The notes under the pieces were generated by a model. It had not been told where the DNA came from and did not search any database. It was given only the letters and a program-made list of their open reading frames with translations. DNA of 64,000 nucleotides, taken from positions 28,033,595 to 28,097,594 of the forward strand of contig NC_135549.1 of assembly GCF_964340395.1 (NCBI RefSeq), in the 5' to 3' direction. Both the position numbers and the translations under genes were made by a program. Source of the stretch: Glandiceps talaboti (Eukaryota; Hemichordata; Enteropneusta; Spengelidae). Positions 1 to 13,100 of the stretch are shown here, piece after piece (the stretch's first letter is position 1; the number at the start of each line of letters is the position of its first letter).

Positions 1-2384
1 TATCATCGTTTTCATGGTGTGAACTGCTACTACTGCTACTACACAGTGACTCATCGTATGACTGGCTAGGCTGGACGTCTTGTTGGTCACTAAGAAAGTC
101 GTATGACCACGAACTTTCAGTTGACAATACACTTATGTCATCATCTTCAGCTGGTGTCTCATAACGTTGTAATGACGTCATCCCAGCATCAAGTGGTGAA
201 GTTTCATTAATCTTCAATGAAGCCTTAGATTTCGTATTCATATCTACTATGAAGTTGGCCGTGGCTATCATACAGGAGATGTATGTCACGAGGGTGGAAA
301 ACTGAGTTTCATTACCACATTGAAACTTCACATTCTGTAGTGACAAAAAATAAGAGAAAAATGATTGTTAATCATGAAAACAATGAAGACTGGCCTGTTA
401 AATATATGACAATAGTAAAGTCTACTTAATTCAGTGGATATTCACATTTGCAAAGCGAGCATTGCATGAAAAAAGTATCTAGTGTCAATTTGTATAAAAT
501 GTTGTTGAATAATCTTCTACATGTATTAGGAGTGTCTAATTTGGCATTCGATGTGTGACGTGCGTTGTAACTGTATGGTTGTTAGCAACTACGAAGGCAA
601 ACAATATAAACGATACCCACATTTACGTCTCCATCATTCAATTTATATTTTATCGATTATGTATTATCTACTATGTATAACTTTGTCAACGTTTTCTGTT
701 CACACTTTTTTTCACCCTTCGCTCGGTCCTGGCGATCGCCTTGTCCTAGCTTAAAGGCCCCAAACCCCCGTCCTCTAAATTAACACAAACCTTGAGTCCA
801 GCATATGCAAAGAGACTTATCTTCAGGTCCTTCATCTTCCTCTTTCTATTGGAGCTAATTGGTTTTAATTTCATGCTGGATATGTTAATGAGATTTATAG
901 AGACCGTCTTCTTCTTCTGAAACAAAAGCAAACATGGAAAAATACTAATTCTGAATAAATAGATCACAAAATGAAGTAATTGAAAGATGTCTTTCTTATT
1001 ATTACATAATAAATGTATCGGATGTTTGGGGACAAATAGTATTTGTGAATCAAAACCAAACAAAATGTTGGTCAGAATATACCCCTTTTGTGGTAGTTTG
1101 ATGAAATATACATATATGAATGGGGAAATAACACAGACGTACACGAAGGCACGAAGAAAATTAATTTCTTATCTGTTTGTTTCAATGTTGTTGTTTTTAA
1201 AAAATAGTCGGGTTATCGGAAATACAATTTTTGTTCTGCCTCATGACTGTTTGCAGAGTTGGACAGCAAAACATATTACCATCATTATTCTAGGCAAGCT
1301 AAACTGTGTGGTATTAGCCATTACTAACGTTAAAGTGTGTGGTATTAGCCATTACTAACGTTAAAGTGTGTGGTATTAGCCATTACTAACGTTAAACTGT
1401 GTGGTATTAGCCATTACTAACGATACTGTATATAAACGGTTTACAAACAAAACACAAATATCTGAAACTTTCGTCTTTTTTTATCAACAGACTGAAGTAT
1501 TTACTAAAACAAAGGTATTCATTACTAATTTCAGAATTCACACCACTCACTGTGATGTTAACACCTGGTCCCAAGTGTCTGAAAGATTAAAACGGCCCCC
1601 ATCCCTGTTTAATATTACTATTATTGTCTCAAAATTAATTACCTTATATAAGATATTGATGGTCGTGGGATAAACCAACTCCACTGTACACTTCTCCCAA
1701 CGTTTGAAAATTCCAAACGTAGACTTGACTTTAACTTTTTCGGAAATAATAGTATCACGCATCTGAAAGAAATATAAAATTCGCTATAAAACCGACCTCT
1801 CCACAACATTTATATGTATAGATATCAAATAATCATAGGGAGATTTTCTCCCTAAGTTATTGAGTTGCAGCCAATATTTAAAGTGGAGTTGTCATCTTAC
1901 AAAACATTGTCTTCCTCCACCCCCACCCCCCCCACCCACCTTTTCTTTTTAAATGCGTCACAATTTTTTTCCGTTGATCAAATGAATAGACGGGCGCTCC
2001 TGGGGGAAATCGAATGAGTGAACTGTTACTTAGCAACTGTCACTATTTACTCTTTCTGGCGCGCCTTTAGATGTTCGATATTTCTATTCTTCAAGCCATG
2101 CACTGACGAACAAAATATTGTATCGGAACTAGTCAAAATGTGTCGTAGTATTCGCTCAAAACATGGTCTTCATTTCTTAACCTGTCTATACCGTGAACGT
2201 CCTATGAAACTTTTCAATACAAATACAAGACGAGACGAGACGAGACATTCACGATGAATCAACTCACAGTATTTAGTCTGGAGATTCATACATATCTGGC
2301 CACCGCATGGAAAGACACAAGAAAGAAAATTATGTCGGAAATACTTACCGAATACCTCGACGATAGCAGTTGAACGTTATTCAT
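1..2384 (-). CDS. PH-like, acidic, tail-anchored protein, tandem copy 1 (3' end outside the window)
   Basis: This is a paralogue of the gene at 3973-7233. Four exons are visible on the minus strand: 2384-2349 (ATG, 12 codons), 1762-1643, 916-791 and 334-1, the last cut by the window edge. All borders are GT-AG and all visible junctions are phase 0. The frame is open throughout, so nothing marks it as a pseudogene. Relative to copy 2 I see only scattered substitutions (for example His to Gln in exon 1, Ser to Thr before the FGIFKRWEK motif, Glu to Lys at the start of exon 3). The introns differ more: the intron 1642-917 is about 330 bp longer than in copy 2 and carries a 31-bp repeat array. 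The acidic and membrane-anchor exon should lie left of position 1. The function is unknown; a PH-like fold is inferred from the pattern described for copy 2. Confidence 0.6.
1301..1422. repeat. 31-bp tandem repeat, 4 units, in intron of copy 1
   Basis: Four near-identical units with the core gtgtggtattagccattac. They lie in the intron 1642-917 of the left gene copy and are absent from the matching intron of the right copy, so the array arose after the duplication or was lost from the other copy. Confidence 0.85.
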
Positions 2385-2881
2385 GTTTATAACCAACTTA
2401 TTTTTCATTACAATAACTAGCAGACCGTGGAGTAATACTAGTATTATTACGGGAGTACTAATGACGTCGACACACTGCTTTGAACTGTGTTCTTGGCAAA
2501 GATGACTACCGTAGTAACGTCACTGTGTTTACATCTTTTTGTTGCCAGGTAGATGTTCCATCCTGTACGCGACAGGCGAACTTCGCCGCGCTGATTGGAT
2601 AGAAGTTTCAGTCACATGACAGACTAAGTATTATCTTGGGGGGGGGGCGGCTCTATTTTGTGAGGGACTATGTATAATGCAAGAATGCATCAGAGTAAAA
2701 TGAAGGCCATATAATCACAGATTTCTTGAATGAAAAATTTCAAACATCATATCGTATCATATCAAACAACTTAATTTACAGCGGGTTTGCTTTGAATACA
2801 TTGTTTAGATGTTCAGTCGCATGATCATGATTGATGAATGAAAGATGATCATTTGGAAAACAAACCAAACCAAAACAAGAG

Positions 2882-2953
2882 AAAAAAAATGATTCCAAGA
2901 AGGCTAGCTTTTGATATTATCAAAAGCGAGGCTTCTTGGAATCATTTTTTTTT
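2882..2953. repeat. Near-perfect hairpin (inverted repeat)
   Basis: The left arm reads aatgattccaagaaggc and is mirrored by gcttcttggaatcatt, with about 30 bp per arm and a short AT loop. It lies upstream of the left PH-like gene. The right duplicate keeps only the left-arm sequence around 7760-7785. Confidence 0.85.
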
Positions 2954-3016
2954 TAAATGAATGTTAGATCCATCTTGAGTACAAGAAACGACCTATAAAA
3001 TGGTGTTAAAGGTGTG

Positions 3017-3051
3017 TGGTGGTGGTGGTGGTGGTGGTGGTGGGGGGGGGG
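3017..3051. repeat. (GGT)n followed by poly-G
   Basis: Simple trinucleotide run followed by a G tract in the spacer between the two PH-like genes. Confidence 0.9.
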
Positions 3052-3162
3052 AGAGGACTGGGGTAATTTTGATAAATATGGTCTTTACTGCGGGAGGGGG
3101 TCACTTTGGCTTTGGTCATCGGAGCTGGGGGGGGGGGGGTGAGTCAGCTTGACAAAACTCAT

Positions 3163-3972
<810 letters not shown>

Positions 3973-6900
3973 TCACCACCACCATAATACGGCCGCAATG
4001 ACACCAGCTACAGTAGACAAAAGTCCTGCTGGTCCTAGTCTCTCTCCATTCTCCTCGTCCTCCTCTCCATTCTTCACGTCTTCCTCGACCTCGGCCTCGT
4101 TCTCCTCATCCCCACTCTCCTCATTACGACTCTCATCATGTCCGTTCTCCTCCTCATCCCTCTCTCCAAGATCTTGGTTCTCCTCGTCCACGTTCTCCTC
4201 ATCCGAACTCTCATCATTCTCACGATCGCCATATTTGTTTCCTCCATCCTCCCTCTCTTCATTACTGTTTTCTTCATCTGTATCCACAGGTTCTTTCATA
4301 ACCGCTTCCATATCCCCATCACCAATATTGTTAGCTATATTGTTGTCTTGATCACGGTCTGCTAACGGTACTTCATCTAGATTACAATAATAAATATTCC
4401 GTTCTTAGATTTTCTCACCAATGGTTTTGATATCCTACCTACGTATCACTCATTCACTCTTTGAACCATAATAGAGAAACTATAAATATAATTTGCAGAA
4501 AACTTTGCAGATATATAATAAAAACTAACTGACTATTGTGTTCCGGATCGTTGTTGTTGTGATAACCGATGTTAACGAATTTTAGTTGAGATATCATTCA
4601 TTCATTCATTCATTCATTCATTCATTCATTCATTCATTCATTCATTCATTCATTTTTTCATTCATTCATTCATTCATTCATTCATTCATTCATTCATTCA
4701 TTCATTCGTTCATTCATCCATTCATTCATTCATTCATTCATCCATTCATTCATTCACTCTCATTAATTCACCCATCCATCCATTTTACTAAAGGTATTAG
4801 GGTTGTATTTACATAAACTTGCTTAAATTATTGTTTTTGAAAATGTAAAATTATCTATGAAACCCTCTGTGTTAAATACCATCGAATATTGTAAAATAGA
4901 AAGGAAGCATTTAACTCACCAATCATTTTTGTCAACAGTTCTCTGTGCACTTCTTGACGACTTTCCAGTCCTTGATTGACATCTGATAGTGTTTTACTGG
5001 GTGTATTTGTAGGTGTCCTCGTGAAGATTTCTATAGCAGAGGTTGCCTTGTGTGGGATCTTTGTAAACATATCATCGTTTTCATGGTTTGAACTGCTACT
5101 ACTGCTACTACACAGTGACTCATCGTATGACTGGCTAGGCTGGACGTCTTGTTGGTCACTAAGAAAGTCGTATGACCACGAACTTTCAGTTGACAAGACA
5201 CTTACGTCATCATCTTCAGCTGGTGTTTCATCACGTTGTAATGACGTCATCCCAGCATCAAGTGGTGAAGTTTCATTAATCTTCAATGAAGCCTTAGATT
5301 TCGTATTCATATCTACTATGAAGTTGGCCGTGGCTATCATACAGGAGATGTATGTCACCAGGGTGGAAAACTGAGTTTCATTACCACATTGAAACTTCAC
5401 ATTCTGTAATGATAAAAAGGAAGAGCAATAAATGTTAATCATGACAAATATGAAGACCAGTGGCCTGTTAAATATATATCATCATTTTATTTGTTTTCTT
5501 ATTCAGTACCTCATGTAGTAATAAATTCACCACACTCACACCACCGTTTTAACTCAGCACCATACATTTAACTATTTGGATAAAATATTGTTAATCTTTT
5601 ACATATATTACAAGTGTCTAATTGGGATTCAATATGTCTTGCGTTGTAACTATCGTTGTTAGCAACGTCGGAGGCGAACAACATATAAAAGCTACCCATA
5701 ATACGTCACCTTCATTCAAGCTGCACTGTTATAGACTGGTCGTAATGACAAACTAGGCACGCCGGTTAAACATCTCGTTGTTCCTCAAATGTATAGTCAA
5801 TTTATATGTTATCAACTATTTTTTTTTATCTAATATGTATAACTTTGTCAACTATTTCTGTTCACACTTGTCTGTTAATCCTTCGCTCGGCCGACGTCTG
5901 GCCATCGCCTTGTCCTACCTGAAAGGTCCGGTGTGAACCCTACCCCAAACCCCCATCCTCTAAATTAACACAAACCTTGAGTCCAGCATATGCGAAGAGA
6001 CTTATCTTCAGGTCCTTCATCTTCCTCTTTCTATTGGAGCTAATTGGTTTTAATTTCATGCTCGATATGTTAATGAGATTTATAGAGACCGTCTCCTTCT
6101 TCTGAAACAAAAAAAAATCATGGAAAAATACTAATTCTGAATAAATAGATCACAAAATGAAGTAAGTGAAAGCTGTAGTTCTTGATATTAAATATTACAT
6201 AAATATATCGAATGATATTCGTGAATCATTTTGGCAAAAGATTTGGATGCTAACTTTACAACTGCCACTGGTCGGAAACAAATGCAATGACAATTAAATT
6301 ATTATCATTAAAGGAAAAAATACTGTATATGTAAGCAGACTGAAGTAATTGCTATGCACTAAAACAAAGGTGTTAATTACTAGTTTGAGAATTCACACCA
6401 CTCACTGTAATGTTAACACCTGGTCCCAAGTATGTGAAAGATTAAAACGGCCCCCATCCCTGTTTAATATTACTATTATTGTCTCAAAATTAATTACCTT
6501 ATATAAGATATTGATGGTCGTGGGATAAACCAACTCCACTGTACACTTCTCCCAACGTTTGAAAATTCCAAACGAAGACTTGACTTTAACTTTTTCGGAA
6601 ATAATAGTATCACGCATCTGAAAGAAATATAAAATTCGTTATAAAAACCGACCTTTCAACAACATATATATAGATTGTATAGATATCAAATGATGAGGAA
6701 ATGTTCTCCCGAAGTTATTGAGTTACATACAATATTTAAAGTGGAGTTGTCATCTTACAAAACATTTTCTTCCTCCACCCAACCCACATTTTCTCTTTAA
6801 AATGTTGCGTTACAATTTTATTCGTTGATCAAATAAATAGCCGAGCGCTACTGGGGGAAATCGAATGAGTAAACTGTTACTTAGCAACTCTTTCGGACGC

Positions 6901-7233
6901 GCGTTTATATGTTCGATGTTTCTAGTTTTCAAGCCACGCACTGACGGACCCAAATATCGCACGGGGACTACTCAAAATTTGGCGTAGTATTCGCTGATAA
7001 CATGGTCTTCGAATTCATTTCTTAACTTCTATACCGTGAACGTCCTATGAAACTTTTTAATACAAGTTTAAGTACGAGACGAGACGAGACGAGACGTTCA
7101 CGATGAATCAACTCACAGTATTTAGTCTGGAGATTCATACATTTCTGGCCGCCGCATGTAAAGGCACAAGAAAGAAAATTATGTCGGAAATACTTACCGA
7201 ATACCTCGACGATAGCAGATGAACGTTATTCAT
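3973..7233 (-). CDS. PH-like, Ser-rich, acidic, C-terminally anchored membrane protein, copy 2 (complete)
   Basis: Five exons on the minus strand: 7233-7198, 6617-6498, 6101-5976, 5403-4920 and 4376-3973. All have GT-AG borders and matching phases (the last junction splits a GAT codon 1+2), giving 389 aa. Residues about 22-125 read as a PH-like fold: a first strand with SFGIFKRWEKCTVEL, an ILYKKKETVSINL strand pair, a basic loop SSNRKRKMKD, and a closing amphipathic helix TLVTYISCMIATANF. Residues about 140-230 are Ser/Thr-rich with a run of Ser. Residues about 270-365 are Glu/Asp-rich with many DEEN-type repeats. The last 20 or so residues (GLLSTVAGVIAAVLWWW) form a single hydrophobic segment ending at the stop, typical of tail-anchored ER or outer mitochondrial membrane proteins. 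I do not recognise a named family. The PH assignment is inference from strand pattern; the tail anchor is more secure. The start is the ATG of exon 1, which keeps phase 0 into exon 2; exon 2 also begins with ATG and is an alternative start. Confidence 0.62.
4592..4776. repeat. (ATTC)n microsatellite in last intron of copy 2
   Basis: A tetranucleotide array of about 180 bp with rare substitutions, lying in the intron 4919-4377 of the minus-strand gene. Confidence 0.93.
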
Positions 7234-7876
7234 GTTTATAACCAACTTATTTGTCATTACAATAACTAGCAGACCTTGGAGTAATACTAGTATTATTACG
7301 GGAGTACTAATGACGTCGACACACTGCTTTGAACTGTGTTCTCGGCAAAGATGACTACCGTAGTAATGTCACTGTGTTTACATCTTCTTGTTGCCAGGTA
7401 GACGTTCCATCCTGAAGGCGAGAGACGAACTTCGCTGCGCTTATTGGATAGTAGTTTCAGTCACATGACAGACTCAGTATTATCTTCGAGGGGGGTGAGG
7501 CTCCAGTTTGTGAGGACTATGTGCAATGCAAAGGATGCATCAGAGTAAAAAGAAGGCCATATAATCACAGATTTCTCTTATAAAAATATCAAACATATCA
7601 CATCTTATCATATCAAACAATTTGTTTTACAGCGGGGTTTGCTTTGAATATACTGTTATGGTGTTTTGCCGCATGATCATGATTGATGAAGGAAAGATGA
7701 TCATTTGGAAAACAAAACAAAAACACAATAGCAAGTATATTAAAAAAACCCAACAACATTTGATTCCAAGAAGCCCGGCTTTTGATAAATGAATGTATTG
7801 AGCACAAGACACGACCTATACAATGACATTTGAATAAACAGGTGTGTATATATGTGTGTGTGTGAGCGTGAGCGTG

Positions 7877-7965
<89 letters not shown>

Positions 7966-8143
7966 GTGTGTGTGCGCGTGTGTGTGCGTGTGTGTGTCTG
8001 TCTGTCTGTGTGTGTCTCTGTGTGTGTCTGTGTGTGTGTGTGTGTGGGGGGTCATTTTGGATAATGTGGTTCTTACTGGGGGAGGGGTTCACTTTGGCTT
8101 TGGTAATCGGAGCTGGATGGGAGGGTGTCAGTTTGACAAAACC

Positions 8144-8145
<2 letters not shown>
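5070..8145. repeat. Segmental tandem duplication, right copy
   Basis: This is the partner of 1-3162. It contains exons 1-4 of the second PH-like gene. Part of a hairpin arm present in the left copy (2882-2953) is missing here near 7760-7790. The copy ends directly in a (GA)n tract. Confidence 0.85.
7849..8047. repeat. (TG)n microsatellite
   Basis: About 200 bp of TG dinucleotide with interruptions, upstream of the right PH-like gene. It replaces the (GGT)n seen at the matching place in the left copy. Confidence 0.93.
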
Positions 8146-8830
<685 letters not shown>

Positions 8831-9320
8831 CGTTTCAAGTTACCATTCACCAGCTAGGCTGTTTGATCTCAGACCACACAAATATTTTAATGGGTCTGAA
8901 TTTTGATACAACCACACAGAAACCATCAAGAAAATGCTCATGCTACAAAATTGCATTGAAGTACAAGGCAAATTTGAATAAATACAGTTTCTTGCGACAT
9001 TTTTCTAAATGAAGTGAATTAACGTGCGTCCATGCAGACATCAAATGCACACATACAAAATTGGTGCGGCACTCGTCATCGTGCCATGCCAGTAGGCTGT
9101 AAGATACGTCGTGAGGGCGCCCGTCTTGTCTATCTTCAAGTTGCCATTATCTAGGTGCGTAAACTTGGAGTATAACATCATGGTTTATGTTCTGATCATT
9201 TACACAATTAAATGTAGCAAGAATTTGCAATCTTGCTATCTTAATGTATAATATGCAGTGTGTCATTGGTTTTTGCGTGGTTTTATGAACAGATCGAGCC
9301 GGTGAACGGTAACTCGGAAC
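8831..9320. mobile_element. MITE-like element, family C (degenerate copy)
   Basis: The ends are inverted copies of one another: left ttcaagttaccattcacc, and the right end reads as the reverse complement with gagttaccgttcacc. Internal motifs such as tgatacaaccacacagaaac are shared with the elements at 55451-55962 and 60290-60590. No transposase frame is visible. Confidence 0.6.
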
Positions 9321-9817
9321 GGACTGCATAGCCCCCCCCCCCGTACATGTATATTGATGGAATAAAGCAGACAACACATACTAATAAGTGTATTGCCCTT
9401 TTCAAACACATCATAGTAATAGTTCTTGATTGCCTAACATATGTTAAATATAGCATGCAGACACTTGGGGTAAACAAATCGTCATTTCAAATTGCAACCT
9501 ACAAATTGTAATGTTAGAATTTGTCTGTTAATAATTTTAGTCTTGTATCGTTAACGTTACTCACTACACACCACTGGCTTTGTAAGTTTGTTCATAGCAC
9601 TACAGACTATCGACTTCTACTATACTATATAGCTACATACTGATTTGAAAATGATTGTACGGGTTTGAAGCAATTTTCCATTTTGGCCAATTTAGTTAGA
9701 AGTGTGTGTGTGTGTGTGTGTGGGGTGTCAGAGGCATAAGTATAAGAATTTAGTTTTTTTTATCCCACATTGAACTGCTGATATCTCACTCCTAATGTGA
9801 CAGGAGCCTTCTCATAT

Positions 9818-9850
9818 TGCGTGACGTCACAGTCATAACCCGGAAGTAAT
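9818..9850 (+). promoter_or_regulatory. Putative core promoter elements of the Tpt1-lobe/LRR gene (CRE and ETS sites)
   Basis: A full palindromic CRE (TGACGTCA, 9822-9829) is followed 9 bases later by an ETS-type site (CCGGAAGT, 9839-9846), about 300 bp upstream of the start codon at 10141. This pairing is common in TATA-less housekeeping promoters of animals. The role is inferred from motif and position only. Confidence 0.5.
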
Positions 9851-10140
9851 CACCGAGTTGCTACAACAATCACAATCAATGTGAGCTTGCTCGGTAGTCT
9901 GAATTGCACAACTTCGTGTCATGCATCAACGTACATGACGTAAAATGAATGAAACCTTCATTGAAAGTGATGATCTTGCACAACCGCACGACATGCCAGT
10001 GTAACTTATTTGTGAGGGCTGATATAAAGCATCTAGTATCTAGTTAGCGCAAGATTGAAGTTGAGATATTCCATGAAACTCACAATTTAATCATATCATT
10101 TTAAATTACCGTCAACATTGAAAATTACGGCAACAATAAC

Positions 10141-13100
10141 ATGACGGAGACTTCAAATCAGTCAGGGACGGAAGAAAAGAGAGTTGGAAATGAACGTCGT
10201 CGTGGCAAAGACGATAACGCTAGAATGCGACTGAGCAAACGATTGTCCTATATATTACGATATGGTGCTGAAAAGGAAGGTTTACGGGTAGGAGATACAG
10301 GTAAGATTGTGAGAGTTTGAGTGTACATTATTAGACACTGACTCGATCGTATGCACTAAAACACAGCACAATGAAGAGTTTGTTCCTGCATGTACGTCAG
10401 TACTTAGTATGCTAGGATCTGGGACTCCGACACATCTTCATCATGTATTAAAGGGACAGCCGCCTGGTCGTGTGCACGCTATATCCAGGGCAATAGAAGC
10501 GTGTAGGTTTTTTAGGGAGCCTTCAGTATTTACAGGGGGGGGGGGCGGGTCACATTTTACAAACCTATTCTTGGGGAGGGTCACATTTTGCATTATAATG
10601 TTTGGTGGAGGGTCACATTTTACAATCTGTAGTTTTGTGACCAAATTGAAGATTCAATTATTGTCAATTTGTTTTGTGTGTTTTGAGATGTAAAAGTCAC
10701 GGTGAGATGAGCACTCAACATTTATTTTTACCAGTACTTTACATGCCAAAGTACAAAAATACAAATACATATATTGTAAGAGAATTGTTCAATAAAACGA
10801 TGGATTTTGTTGAGTGTCCACTGTCCGTGAATGTTGTTAAAATATGATGGTGATGGCAGCAGTTATGATGATGATGACAATGATGATGATTTAGTTTTGC
10901 GTGTAATAGAGAACACGCACAGAGTCAGATTAGAGTGACATTGATAATGGCAATACTGAAGGTGAAGGTGATGATGATGACAATGATATCAGAGAACATT
11001 TACAAGTGACCAGATCAGACAGGGTATGCACAACATGGAAAGCACGTTTTAGATACTAACTAGATTGTGTATGATTATAAGAGAAAGGTAACTAACCAGT
11101 CTTTTACTGTTTATATGTGCAAATATTGCTTTCTAATACAGAGTCAAAATCATTTAATTTGTATGTATACATATAATGCAATTGTCATGGGGAGCTTGAG
11201 GGTCATTTTTTTACAAAATGGGACAAAGGGGAGGGTCACTTTTTACAAATGGAGAATGTGGGGAGGGTATGTTTTACTAATAACGTTTGCTTTCCTCCGG
11301 CCCTCCTGTAAATACTGAAGGTTCCCTTAGAATATTGTATTCCTCGTCTATTCCAGGCTAACTATAACAACATTTTGATTTTCTTTCCTACCTAGTACCT
11401 GTGAGGATCTAGGAATAAAGAAAAAGTAAATTTAAGAACAGACACCATCAATAAATTTTACTATTGAAGCTTCTTTCAAGCCCAGACAGCATCAGGTGTA
11501 TAATTCTAAAAGATACATTCAAACTAAAAAAAGATTACGCAGGATAAAGAAAATGGCAATCTAGTCAATAATATGTGCCCCCTCTGTATCCTGGGCTAGA
11601 CTCACTGTCTCTGTTACTGTCCGTTCTCTAGCTTCCCTATTATGCAATCATTGAGAATACATCATTAAAAGTGAATTACACTTTACAGAGACATTTGTTG
11701 AACTCACAGCTAAAGTTACTTTGGACAAGTTTATTATGTAAATCTTCTGTAAATTTTGTCAAAATATAGTAGGAAATGAATTTCATCATTTTAATCCTTT
11801 GTTCTCATTATATGAATGAAAGAAAGGGCATTTTTTTCTTCATTGTCATTAAATAATTGAAATTTTCGTTTCTTAAATAACAAAAGTACCATTTTGCATA
11901 TTTTGACCTTGAGACGATAAACTTCCTATATTGGAAAATTTCTTGTAGAGGTAAACAGTCCTCCAGCAGTCGGCTAAAGGATTGTAATTGTATTCCCATA
12001 ATTTCTGTATGTTAATTATTTTTGTACGCTTTGCCATGCTTGCTACATGGATGGCATGTTGTTATGCAATAAAGATTGATTCAATGATTGTAAACTAATG
12101 ACATTCAACAAACAGGGCACTGCACTGGGAGTGAACGTAATCCAGGCCTATACATTGTCGGTGAAGTTTTATTACAATAGTCTAGTTCCTATACACAGTA
12201 TCGTTATGTGTTTTATACCTTCACTCACAGTGGTTAGCATCCAGATTAATTACATACTATTATATGTTAGCAGGGATTTTTTTTTTTAATTCATAGCTGT
12301 TGTGTTGTGGCTATGATAAAGATACTATAATGAGACAATGATTTGACAAATGATATAAAAAAAAGGAAGATGAAACATTTTTTGTGTATGTAAATAACCG
12401 TTTTTCCTTTTGCTCTAATACTAACAATCTCCTTCCATGAACTTGAAATTTATTAGTTTTTATTTATCAAGTGCTATTTTTCCCCATTATCCACACAGGT
12501 TACATTGACCTCAAAGAGCTGATGACACTGCCATTACTTCAGACTCATACAGAAAAAGAAGTTTTAGACGAAATCAAAGTTTCACGTTCTGACAGAGGAC
12601 ATAAGAGATATGAATTTAAAAGACAATACGATGGCCAAGTTTTGGTTAGAGCCCTCTATGGACGAAAAATGGAAAGGGTAAAGGACAGTATATTTGCTTT
12701 GAGGAAAAGTTGTTTTATTTGGCTGTTAGAAATTTTAGAGGCATTCTGACTGATCATTTTCATGTTGACTTTGTCTTAGGCCGAGAAAAAAAATTGCTTG
12801 TTTCCGGTTACCCGACTACAACCTAGTTTTTCACGCTGACTCTAAACTTTTTTTTTACGTATTTGAGAAAAAAATAATAAAATCGCGAAAATTGTGTGAA
12901 GTCTCGCAAGAAATAGTGGATGCAGAAACTGACATCAACTTAAAAAGACTGTTCTTCCAATCTGTAATGGCCATACATGATGTACATCTGATGAGACTAG
13001 AAGAAACCAATAACACAGCCTCGGAGATATGGAAAACAACGGAAAACATAACTACCTGTACTAGACACGCACATGTAAAAAGATTTTTGTATAAAAAAAA

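Larger units (their letters stand above)
1..3162. repeat. Segmental tandem duplication, left copy
   Basis: Bases 1-3162 align almost continuously with 5070-8145: exons, introns, 5' flank and the spacer up to the G-rich tract before the GA microsatellites. The offset drifts from 5069 to 4849 through indels. The copy extends left of the window. The right end is marked by a shared sequence around 3090-3162 (cactttggctttggt, ggagctgg), after which the two copies differ. Confidence 0.85.

Noticed and set aside
12098-12250. Similarity to 39470-39600 (tagttcctatac, gcatccagattaa/actaa)
   Set aside because: Probably another dispersed repeat, but the match is patchy and I could not define ends, so it is not listed as a feature.
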